Shown: piece after piece, positions 54,313 to 62,700 of the stretch
Layout: each line of letters begins with the position of its first letter
Numbering within the stretch: the stretch's first letter is position 1
Assembly: GCF_902506205.1 (NCBI RefSeq)
Contig: NZ_LR732816.1
Span: 310,001 to 374,000, forward strand
Reading direction: 5' to 3'
Source of the DNA: Brevundimonas sp. G8
Lineage (GTDB): Bacteria; Pseudomonadota; Alphaproteobacteria; Caulobacterales; Caulobacteraceae
DNA: 64,000 bases
The notes under the pieces: model-generated
The model's input: only the letters and a program-made list of their open reading frames with translations
Told to the model about the DNA's origin: nothing
Database searches by the model: none
Made by a program: the position numbers and the translations under genes

Positions 54313-56514
54313 ATGACACAGACGAACGATAACGCCTTCGCGAGCGCCCGCCAGACGCCGCCCGACGACGACATCGACATCCCTTGTTACGTCGCCGCCT
54401 TCCGCCGTCGCGCCGGCCTGTTCATGGCGGTCGCGACGGTCGTCTGCCTGATCGTTCTCGCCCTGATGCTGGGCCAGACGCCGGTCTATACCGCCACCGC
54501 CAACCTCCAGATCAACACCCGCAAGGAGCAGGTCGTCGCCGGCCCCGCCGTCCTGTCCGCCCTCAACGCCGAGGCCGCCATCGCTGACACCGAGGTCGAG
54601 GTGCTGAAGTCGCCTCAACTCGCCGCCGGGGTCGTGGACGCGCTGAACCTGATCCAGGATCCCGAGTTCAACGCCCGACTGCGCAGGTCCCCCTTCGCCG
54701 CCCTCACGGACCGGGTCGGCCGCGCCCCGATCCCCGACCGCGAAATCCAGCGCCAACAGGTCATCGACGCCGTCAGCCGCCGCCTGACCGTGGGACGCGT
54801 CGGCCTGACCTATTCGATGGCGGTCGGCTTCACCTCCGACAGCCCGTCCAAGGCGGCCCGCATCGCCAACGCCTTCGCCGAACGCTACCTTCAGTCCCAG
54901 CTGACGGCCAAGTTCGACGCCAACAGCCAGGCCAACGCCTTCCTCGGCGCCCGGCTGGAGGACTTGCGCCGCCAGGTCGAGACCGCCGACGCCGCCGTCT
55001 CCACCTACCGGATCGACAACGGCCTGCTCAGCGCCCAGGGCGCGACCCTAACCGAGCAGGAAATCTCGGTCTATAATCAGCAACTGGCGTCCGCCCGCGC
55101 CCAACAGGCCGAGCATGACGCCCGTCTGCGCACCGCCCGGTCCCAGATGGCGGCCGGGTCCAACGGCGACGATGTCGGCGAGGCCCTGACCTCGCCCGTG
55201 GTCCAGAACCTGCGCGCCCAACGCGCGGCGATCAGCACCCGCGTCGCCGACCTGTCCGTCCGCTACGGCCCGCTGCACCCCGACATGATCCGCGCCCGCC
55301 AGGAACTGGTCGACATCGACGCCCAGATCCAGGCCGAGATCCGCCGCGTCGTCTCCAACCTGGACGCCCAGGCCCAGGTCGCCCGACAGCGGACGGCTTC
55401 GGTCGAGACAAGCCTAAGTGCAGCTCGGGGGACACTGGCCGACAACAACGCCGCCTCGGTGCGGCTGCGCGAACTGGAGGGCGAGGCCGAGGCCGCCCGC
55501 GCCATCTACCGCGCCTTCCTGGATCGCTATCGCGAGACCAGCGCCCAGACGGGCGTCGAACAGGCCGACGCCCGCATCGTCTCGCGCGCCACGCCTCCGA
55601 CCTCGCAGAGTGCGCCGAACCTGATGCTCAGCCTCGCGCTGGGTCTGGCGCTGGGCGTCGGCGCAGGCGTGTTCGCCGTCATCGTCGCCAACACCATGCA
55701 GACCGGCCTAGGTGGGCCCGAAGACATCGAACGCAAGCTGGGCCTGGCGCCCATCGGCGCGATCCCGCTGGCCTCGTCGGTCGCCGCCTTGGAAGACCGC
55801 GACCTGCATCCCATCGACCTGGTGCTGCAACGGCCGCTGTCGGTCTTCACCGAGGCGTTTCGCGCCCTGCGCACCTCGATCACTCCCATCGTCAGCGTCG
55901 TGGGCGTGCCAGCCGGCCGCATCGTCGCCGTCACCTCCGCCCTGCCCGGCGAGGGCAAGACCACCGCCGCCGTCTGCCTGGCCCGCGTCGCGGCTCGGTC
56001 GGGCGGCCGCGTCCTGCTGATCGACGGCGACCCGCGCCGGCGCGGCGTCACGCGGATGCTGGGCCTTGATCCCGACGCGGGCCTGGCCGAGGTGCTGCAC
56101 GGCGCGGCGTCCTGGCGAAACCTCCTGGTTCTGGACCCTGCATCCGGCGCGCAGATTCTACCCTTGTCAGGCTCTGGGCTGTCGGCAGACGACCTCTTCA
56201 GCGCCCCGCCCATGGACGCCCTGTTGGCGGAGCTGCGCCAAGCATTCGACCTGATCGTCATCGACACCGCGCCCGTGCTGGTCCTGGCCGACGCCCGCGT
56301 CCTGGCGGCCAAAGCTGACAGCGTCCTTCTGCTGGCCCGCTGGCGCAGAACCCCCGCCCGCGCCGTGGCCGCCGCGATCCGCATACTGAACCAATCCGAC
56401 GCCCACACCTTGGGCGTTACCCTAACCCAGGTAGATGTGAGAGCCCAGACGAAACAGGACTATGACCACGCCGGATACAATTATCGAGCTTATCGCAAAT
56501 ACTACGCTGCCTAA
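54313..56514 (+). CDS. Wzc-like polysaccharide co-polymerase / BY-kinase
   Basis: A 733-residue inner-membrane protein. It has transmembrane segments near 35-55 and 438-462, with a periplasmic Wzz-like domain between (AVSTYRIDNGLLSAQ, and a coiled coil at about 220-390). The cytosolic tyrosine-kinase domain has Walker A ALPGEGKTTAAVCLA, Walker A' VLLIDGDPRR and Walker B DLIVIDTAPVL. The C-terminus holds a tyrosine cluster (DYDHAGYNYRAYRKYY), as in Wzc, where autophosphorylation controls polymer length and export. No Wza-type outer-membrane channel or Wzy is in the window. Confidence 0.92.
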   Translation: MTQTNDNAFASARQTPPDDDIDIPCYVAAFRRRAGLFMAVATVVCLIVLALMLGQTPVYTATANLQINTRKEQVVAGPAVLSALNAEAAIADTEVEVLKSPQLAAGVVDALNLIQDPEFNARLRRSPFAALTDRVGRAPIPDREIQRQQVIDAVSRRLTVGRVGLTYSMAVGFTSDSPSKAARIANAFAERYLQSQLTAKFDANSQANAFLGARLEDLRRQVETADAAVSTYRIDNGLLSAQGATLTEQEISVYNQQLASARAQQAEHDARLRTARSQMAAGSNGDDVGEALTSPVVQNLRAQRAAISTRVADLSVRYGPLHPDMIRARQELVDIDAQIQAEIRRVVSNLDAQAQVARQRTASVETSLSAARGTLADNNAASVRLRELEGEAEAARAIYRAFLDRYRETSAQTGVEQADARIVSRATPPTSQSAPNLMLSLALGLALGVGAGVFAVIVANTMQTGLGGPEDIERKLGLAPIGAIPLASSVAALEDRDLHPIDLVLQRPLSVFTEAFRALRTSITPIVSVVGVPAGRIVAVTSALPGEGKTTAAVCLARVAARSGGRVLLIDGDPRRRGVTRMLGLDPDAGLAEVLHGAASWRNLLVLDPASGAQILPLSGSGLSADDLFSAPPMDALLAELRQAFDLIVIDTAPVLVLADARVLAAKADSVLLLARWRRTPARAVAAAIRILNQSDAHTLGVTLTQVDVRAQTKQDYDHAGYNYRAYRKYYAA

Positions 56515-56537
56515 GGCCCATCACCAACAAACCTAGT

Positions 56538-56554
56538 CAGATCAATCTGATCTG
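56538..56554. repeat. Short palindrome after the Wzc gene
   Basis: CAGATCA (56538-56544), ATC, TGATCTG (56548-56554): a perfect 7 bp inverted repeat 24 bases after the kinase stop. There is no T tract; it could be a weak terminator stem or a protein site. The rest of 56515-56655 shows nothing else. Confidence 0.35.
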
Positions 56555-56655
56555 CGCTGATTCGTCCCTTCTAAGCTGCAGTTCCCCTCCCCTGTAAGTC
56601 ACCAAGCCAATTTATCAGCGCCCTGTGTCACCGCCTGCAGACAATCCAAAGGGGC

Positions 56656-56880
56656 TCAGGGTCTTGTTCTGATCGCAAAGGATCGAACCGCGGCGTTGAA
56701 CCGCGCGAGATTATCCTCCCCGTCATAGACGCCGTGCGGCCCAGCGAAATGGGCGGCGGTCAGTTGGTCCGCCGGCACGCCCACCTGATCCAGAATATAG
56801 CGACCCGCATAGGCTGGCGTGGTCAGGTCATAATAGCCTGCCATCCAGAACAACCGCATGTTCGGCGGTGCTGTCAGTCT
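56656..56880 (-). pseudogene. C-terminal fragment of S10 serine carboxypeptidase-like protein
   Basis: The minus strand encodes about 75 residues matching the end of S10 carboxypeptidase-like hydrolases: NMRLFWMAGYYDLTTPAY, carrying the catalytic Asp, and HFAGPHGVYDG, with the catalytic His. The upstream 400 or so residues, including the Ser, are missing; similarity ends near 56880, just before a decayed IS6-family element. The gene has been truncated, probably by insertion and deletion. Confidence 0.75.
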
Positions 56881-56964
56881 AACGCTAGTTTGTCTCCATT
56901 TCAGGGACGCCTGGACGATCAAGTTTAGGCCTCAGATCGCACGACGGCTGAAGAAGCTTCGTCC

Positions 56965-56996
56965 CCTCTCCCTCTCCCTCTCCCTCTCCCTCTCCC
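56965..56996 (+). repeat. CCCTCT hexanucleotide microsatellite
   Basis: About five tandem copies of CCCTCT (read as TCTCCC in the other phase) between the S10 fragment and the IS6 remnant. Such tracts can expand or contract by slippage. Its position at the junction suggests it arose or was exposed during the rearrangement. Confidence 0.85.
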
Positions 56997-56999
56997 CGC

Positions 57000-57430
57000 T
57001 GGTATCTTGACGAAGTCGTTTGCTCAATCGGTGGGAAGCGCATGTTTCTGTGGCGCGCGGTGGACGATGAAGGCGAGGTGCTAGATGTTGTCGTTCAGCG
57101 AGGAAGGGATACCGACACCGCCTTGAAGCTGCTCTGGGGTCTGCTGAGAAACCAGCCGATCGAAGCTGAGAAGATCGTGACGGATGGGCTCGCGTCATAC
57201 CAGGCGGCTTTGAGCCCGCTTGGCCTGCGGCACTTACATTCTCTAGGCCGGCTTCGAGAAAACAATCGGGCGGAAAACTCTCACCTGCCGATACGCCGAC
57301 GAGAGCAACAGTAGCAGCTTTTCAAATCCCAGGCGTCAGCCCAACGCGTTCTCACCACCCACGCCGCGATCTAAAACACCTTCTACGCCCAGAGGCATCT
57401 CGTCAGCCGACCCGGCCTCCGTCCGCCGGG
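57000..57430 (+). mobile_element. Decayed IS6-family transposase remnant
   Basis: The frame starting at 57000 reads WYLDEVVCSIGGKRMFLWRAVDD..., TDGLASYQAALSPLG, and RLRENNRAENSHLPIRRRE. These are the DDE core of IS6/IS26-type transposases, with the D (LDE), D (TDG) and E (RAE) all visible. The N-terminal helix-turn-helix part is missing. After about residue 90 the frame is broken by two in-frame stops, although homology continues (KSQASAQRVLTTHAAI, HLVSRP). No intact terminal inverted repeats were found. It is a non-functional scar. Confidence 0.88.
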
Positions 57431-57497
57431 GCTGAGGCGGCTGGGATGGCGGCTGCCTGAGATTTCGTCTGGCTGGGCAAGGATCGGCCGATGCCGT

Positions 57498-57986
57498 TTA
57501 ATCTGACAGCACCCACAGCGACGCTTCAGCCTCATTCTCAGTTTCAGCCGTGATCTCAATGGCGATCCTCAATGGTAGCAGCATCTCAGGCGGAGGCGCG
57601 GCTATACGACGGCCCACAACGACGGCGCGCAGGTCGGCGTTGGCCTCTTCGTGGGCAAAGGGCGTGAACTCCAGGCGTTCGACGACGCCTTGTCGGTCGA
57701 TCCACACCTTGAGGAGCAACGGCGGCGTGGGCTGGTCTTCGGCGGGGCGGGTGGCTTGCAGATAGGCCCGCAATCGTGTCGCCGCTTCGCCATCCTCGCC
57801 CAGCCAGTCAGACAGCGTCGTGGTGACGGCTTCAGCGTAGGCCACCCAGGCGGCCGGCGCCTCGGATGCCGTCATGCTTTGGGGCGTCGCCTCCCGGGCA
57901 GCGCCGACACCCGGTATCAGGGCGACCATAGCCGCCAGGATCCCGGGCAAACGGGTCGTCACGCCTTTCGAACCCAGCCAGCGCAT
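57498..57986 (-). CDS. Periplasmic TonB C-terminal-domain-like protein
   Basis: A 162-residue protein with a signal/anchor (about residues 12-30, LPGILAAMVALIPGVGAA). A globular domain of about 120 residues follows, with LLLKVWIDRQGVVERLEFTPF and a late LPLRIAIEIT strand, a pattern like the TonB C-terminal beta-alpha-beta fold. ATG at 57986 overlaps the stop of the upstream gene (TGATG) and has GGAGG just before it. It is the last gene of a minus-strand operon with the haemagglutinin, SapC and OmpH-like genes. The role is inferred from fold and position. Confidence 0.7.
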   Translation of the reverse strand: MRWLGSKGVTTRLPGILAAMVALIPGVGAAREATPQSMTASEAPAAWVAYAEAVTTTLSDWLGEDGEAATRLRAYLQATRPAEDQPTPPLLLKVWIDRQGVVERLEFTPFAHEEANADLRAVVVGRRIAAPPPEMLLPLRIAIEITAETENEAEASLWVLSD

Positions 57987-58246
57987 CAGTACCTCCAATC
58001 GAAATCGACCGAGCTGGATCGAGGCCAGGACGGCGAAAGGGCTGGGCGTTGCGGCAACGCGCCGTAATCTGTGGCGGACGGGGGCTGAGGCGATGGCGCC
58101 GCCTTTGGTAAGGGCGATATCCGATCGTTCACGTCGGTCTCCTCTTCGTCCTTCATCACCATGAAGTACAGGCCGACGCCCAGCACCACGGTGACGGCGA
58201 CGCCGCCGACGAAACCGGTCATCAGAATGAGCAAGGCGCTGAGCAT
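57986..58246 (-). CDS. Small single-pass membrane protein in the FHA/SapC operon
   Basis: An 86-residue protein. One N-terminal transmembrane segment (residues 4-30) is followed by an acidic stretch (KDEEETDVNDR) and a Pro/Ser-rich tail. It could be a linker to the next gene's periplasmic protein, possibly doing the job of the missing TonB N-terminal anchor. The end overlaps the start of the TonB-C-like gene; it starts 36 bases after the OmpH-like gene. No family recognised. Confidence 0.65.
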   Translation of the reverse strand: MLSALLILMTGFVGGVAVTVVLGVGLYFMVMKDEEETDVNDRISPLPKAAPSPQPPSATDYGALPQRPALSPSWPRSSSVDFDWRY

Positions 58247-58282
58247 GGCTGTCTCTCGAGTCTTAGGATGTTGGCGCGATCG

Positions 58283-58885
58283 TCACTGGGACAGGCGTTC
58301 GCGCTCGAAGGCGATTGTCTGGATGCGAGCATCCAGGCCGGCGACGACCTCCGCGGTCAGGTCGTTGGCGAAGTTGCCGCCCATGGCGGTGTTGCGATCG
58401 AACAACAGGCCGCAGATCTTGGAGGCATAGACCTGGGCGATCACAGGTTGGGTTTCGGTCGCGATCCTTTGCATGGCGGCGGCGCGCGTGGCCTCGATCT
58501 CGCGGCCGACCTGGGCGGCCTGGGTCTGAAGCGCCTGCCAGCGTGTGGCCAGTTGTTCGCGCCGCTGACGGTTCTCGGCGCTGTCGATCTGACCTTCCAG
58601 CGATCGAGCGTCTGCTTCCAGCGGTGTGCGCTGAGCGTCGATCTCGGCCTGGGCGGCCTGGGTCAGTTCGGCCAGACGTGCGCTGGCCGCCTTGCCCACG
58701 GCGGCGTTGGCGAAGACGGCCTCGCGCGACAGCAGGCAAACACCGGGAACGACAGGGCCGCCCAAGGTCTGAGCTTGAGGTTGGGATGCTGGTTGGGCCG
58801 AAGGTGTCCCGCCGATGGTCTGGGCCGACGCGGCGGCGGGGATGGCGACGATGATTGCAGCGGACAGGAGAAGGCGGGAAATCAT
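58283..58885 (-). CDS. Skp/OmpH-like periplasmic chaperone
   Basis: A 200-residue protein with a signal peptide (residues 1-22, ending ASAQT) and an Ala/Gln-rich linker. A long coiled-coil body follows (about 60-145, ARLAELTQAAQAEIDAQ, REQLATRWQALQTQ), typical of OmpH/Skp family trimeric chaperones that hold unfolded outer-membrane proteins. The C-terminal 50 residues contain a single Cys in YASKICGLLFDRN. It lies two bases downstream of sapC, suggesting coupled expression and a dedicated chaperone role for the giant surface protein. Confidence 0.8.
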   Translation of the reverse strand: MISRLLLSAAIIVAIPAAASAQTIGGTPSAQPASQPQAQTLGGPVVPGVCLLSREAVFANAAVGKAASARLAELTQAAQAEIDAQRTPLEADARSLEGQIDSAENRQRREQLATRWQALQTQAAQVGREIEATRAAAMQRIATETQPVIAQVYASKICGLLFDRNTAMGGNFANDLTAEVVAGLDARIQTIAFERERLSQ

Positions 58886-58887
58886 GA

Positions 58888-59712
58888 TCAGGCTTTCGCG
58901 GACTTGGTTTTCGGAGAAGGCGAGTGAGACTGAGCTGGCGCTGCGGCCGTATCGTTCGATGGTGCGGCAGCGACATTTGCCGAAGGCGCGCTCATGCGAT
59001 CCAGCAGGTTCCGGAACCGGTCCAGCGATGCGAGATGAAAATGCACCATCGCCAGCCAGCCCTTGCGATGCCAGTCCACCACCACATCGTCAGGCAGGGC
59101 GTTGAATCGCTCGACATCGACGATCTGGAATCCATCCAGGCCCAGCTTGCGACCGTCCTTCAACGTGGCGTCCGCGCGGCGGTCGATCAGCAAGTCTTGA
59201 GCTTTCAGCGCTTGTCCAAAGGCCAAGGTCGCAGACGCCTCGCCTTGGAAGGCGTCGCAGAATGACAGCGCCTGGCGCGTCAGTTCGCTAGGCTTTCCAT
59301 CCTCAAACAGGGGCGCGCCTTCTTCGCCTGCTCGCACGATACGGTAGGATCCCGCATCGATGGCCAAGGCGAAGCCCTCAGGGTTGACCGTGGCGATGAA
59401 GCCGAACGGATAACGGCGCACATAGGCCGGAACATAGGCCGAGACATCCCAACGCCCATCGACCACGAACAGGTTGGCCTGCTCCAGGCCCAAGACCACG
59501 ATGGGCTGGGCCGTTTCGCCGGAGAAGAGCACGGGATAGGCGGCGCTTGCGGCCGCCAGTTCACCGACGACGATGGGCGCGTATGCGGTATCGGCGGCAA
59601 AGCCGACGTCGCCGTCGCGTAAGCGCCACTCGGAATGAGCGGCGGACGAGAGAGGCTGGGGATCGCGGTAGAAGAGCGGAAGCGCGGAGGCGTCCGAGGT
59701 CGGGTCTGTCAT
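58888..59712 (-). CDS. SapC family protein
   Basis: A 274-residue soluble protein with no signal peptide. It has the SapC family body (residues 5-235) with LFYRDPQPLSS, YVPAYVRRYPFGFI, and the C-terminal LDGFQIVDVERFNALPDDVVVDWHRKGWLAMVHFHLASLD. SapC proteins often neighbour large surface proteins, but their biochemical role is not established. The tail is Ala/Ser-rich. It starts 63 bases after the end of the haemagglutinin-like gene and overlaps the operon that follows. Confidence 0.88.
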   Translation of the reverse strand: MTDPTSDASALPLFYRDPQPLSSAAHSEWRLRDGDVGFAADTAYAPIVVGELAAASAAYPVLFSGETAQPIVVLGLEQANLFVVDGRWDVSAYVPAYVRRYPFGFIATVNPEGFALAIDAGSYRIVRAGEEGAPLFEDGKPSELTRQALSFCDAFQGEASATLAFGQALKAQDLLIDRRADATLKDGRKLGLDGFQIVDVERFNALPDDVVVDWHRKGWLAMVHFHLASLDRFRNLLDRMSAPSANVAAAPSNDTAAAPAQSHSPSPKTKSAKA

Positions 59713-59775
59713 TTCACTACTTCTGAAAAATCGAGAACAGCGCGCGTCCCAACGCGCGCTGTTCGTCAGTGTCGA

Positions 59776-62700
59776 TCAGCCCTCGCCGAAACCGAGGAAA
59801 CGGCTGGTGATGATCGCGGGCAGGTCTCGGACGATCGGACGAGCGCGTTCAGCCAGGCGGCTAGCCTCGGCTGCGACCGAACTGGTGGCGCTTGAGGCCG
59901 CCGTCAGCGCGCTGGTGTTGACCGCAGCGACCACGGGAATGCCGACTGCGCTGCCCTTGACCTCGATATTGGCCGCATTGAGCACCTGCAACGCCGCAAG
60001 ATTGACGTCGCCCGATACCCGGATGCCGGCCTCGCCCGCATCGATCGTGCCCAAGGGTGCGATGAGGTCGATGTCGCCCGCCGGAATCTCCGGGATGGGC
60101 GCGAGGGTGGCTATGCCGGCCCCGGTGTTCTGTGTCGGGGGCGACAGGGTGACGTTGCCGTAGTTGTCATAGATGCGGCGGGGCGGCTGATAGACGGCGG
60201 TCGATGTCGAACCGCGCCCGGCGTTGATATCTCCCGTCGCGGACCACATGAACAGGTCGCCGCCGAATGTCGTGAAGACCCGGCTCTGTCCCAGCAACAC
60301 CGATCCCTGAGCATAGACGTCGATATCGCCCGAACCCATGGACAGCACGCCCGCCGTGGACGGCGGCGCCAACCCGCCGACGCCGACGATGGCCTGACCG
60401 CCTGCCACCAGCACTTCGATATTGCCGCCGAACAGGGTGCGAATGGCCGAGCCGCCCACCATGGTCAGGTCGCCGGCGTAGGAAATGTCTCGCCCCTGTT
60501 CGTCCTTCTCGGGGAACAGGACCGAGATGGCTTTGCGGCCGCGCAGGTAGGAGGCGAAGCGGCTGCTGTCGGGATTGTTGTATTCACGGCCGCCCGCCTT
60601 CAGCTCGTCGAAATAGACCAGCCGGGCGAAGACGGCGCGCTGGTTGTCGTCCAGCTTGCCGAAATAGGTCAGTGCGTCCTTGGTGTCGGCGGCCTTGTAG
60701 CCAAAGCGGTCCGACAACCATTTCGTCAGTTCAGCCTCGTAGGTCTTGACGACCTTGCCCGGCTGATCAGCCAAGGGACGCCCGACCTCGGCGAGATTGG
60801 CCGGGTTCAGGTACAGATCGACGAAGGCGTCGTAGTTTGGACCGCCCGCCCCCACGCCAGTCATGACGCTGATGCCTGCACCGCCGTTGCGGGTGGATGG
60901 CGACAGGTCGAACAGAGGCCCGACCGAGGTGAACCGTCCCTTGTCCGACTGATAGATGTTGCGTCCTGCTTCGACGACCAGATTGCCTGGACCGGCGACG
61001 GTCATGTTGCCGTAGATGATGTCGCGGCCGGCCGAGACCAGGGTGATGTCGGACGGGTCGTTGTGCACCACGACACCGCCCGCGCCGTAAGCACCGGGGA
61101 TCGAGATGATGGATCGACAGTCGGCAGGGCCTCCGATCGCACAGCCGACGGCTGGAGCCGTCCCCAGATTGACGATGTCGCGTGAGGCGCGGATCTTCGC
61201 AGAACCCGAGTTCACATACCGCGTGCTTTGATCCACATAGCTCAGGAAACCGAAGCTGAGGTTGTTGATGTCTCCGCCTGCCGCATAGAACAGTGCGGGT
61301 GGCTGAGCGCCTTGGAGCAGCTTTCCAGTGGCGGTATCGTCTTGGAAGCTGAGCATCGAACCAATGGTTCCGGAGACATTGTTTCCGCTGTAGGGCAGCG
61401 GCGTGTTGACACTCACGTCGGGCGTCATCGCGAACGTCGTCAGCCAGGTGGGTCGGAACGGGTTGGGCACCAGGTCCAAGGCGTCGGACATACCCGACAG
61501 GGCGATCGGCAAGCCGGCCGCATACGGCCCCGCGTTGTCTGACGTTATATAGCCGCCGCCCCGGATAGATCCGGAGGCCAGAAACTCGACCTGGCCCTCA
61601 GGCGACGGCGCCAGTTCCAGCGGTCTGAGACTGCAGGTGTAATCATCGCAACGCCCCCCATCCCAGAAGATGTCGCCGCCAGCCGCCGTGACCTTCAGGA
61701 TCGGAGGATACCAATAGCGACCGTCGCGCGGCGCGGCGTTGCCCCCGGCCAGGGTCAGCGGCGTGATGTCGCCGCCGGCGCTGAATAGGCTGACGCTGGT
61801 GTCATCGCGCCACAGCGAGAAGCTGGACTGCATCATCAGGCCGTCGGGCCGCAAGAACTGTCCCATGTCGTCGAGATAGCCCAGGCTGGCGCCGGCGGCG
61901 GACAGGGCCGTGGAGCCCGGATCGCCCACTCCGGCCAGGATCAGATCGCCCCGCGCATCCAACCGCGCATCGCCGTCGCCAACCACCAGGGTGATCCCGC
62001 CGTACGAGGTCTGGAAGGCCGGGTTGAGCAGGTCTTGCTTGCGCGGATCGGTGATGTCCCGGGTCGTGGTGTAAAGCGCATGGCCGACGCCGCCAGCCAC
62101 CAGGTTGATGTCGCCGCGCAGGTTCACGATCGAGCCGCTGAGATCGGGGCCCGTCAAACCCGCGCCGCCGTTCAGTTCACCGCCGATCAGAATGGTGATG
62201 TCGCCGCCGCCGGTCTGAACCAGCGTCCCGTCCGTGACCACGCCCGAGGTGCGGATGACAGAGGTGACCCGACCCGTGCCGCCGACGGCGAAGTTCAACC
62301 CCGTACTGGCGACCGCAGCCCGGTTGCTGTCGACGAAGTCTGAGCTATCGCGCGACCAGTCGCGGACGATCCCGGCGTCGCCACCGGCCCGCACGGTCAG
62401 ATTGCCGCCACCCAGGGCGCCGATGCCCATGAAACCTTCCAGCATCGGAGCGTTGTAGTTGCCGAAGGTCGAAGTGTTGGAGCTGTTGTTCGGCACATAG
62501 CCGCCGAAGTTGATCCACCAGGCGGTGGGGACATCCTCGCCCATCTCGGGCGTGCGGCCGTCGCTCAACCCATAGCCGCCTTGGCGCCACAGCCAGTTTC
62601 CGACGCTGCCGCTGCCCACGCGCAGACTGGTCAAGTTGCGGCCGGTCGCATAGCCGATCATCCGGTCCTGGACCGACAGCAGCACATCGCCGCCGCTTTC

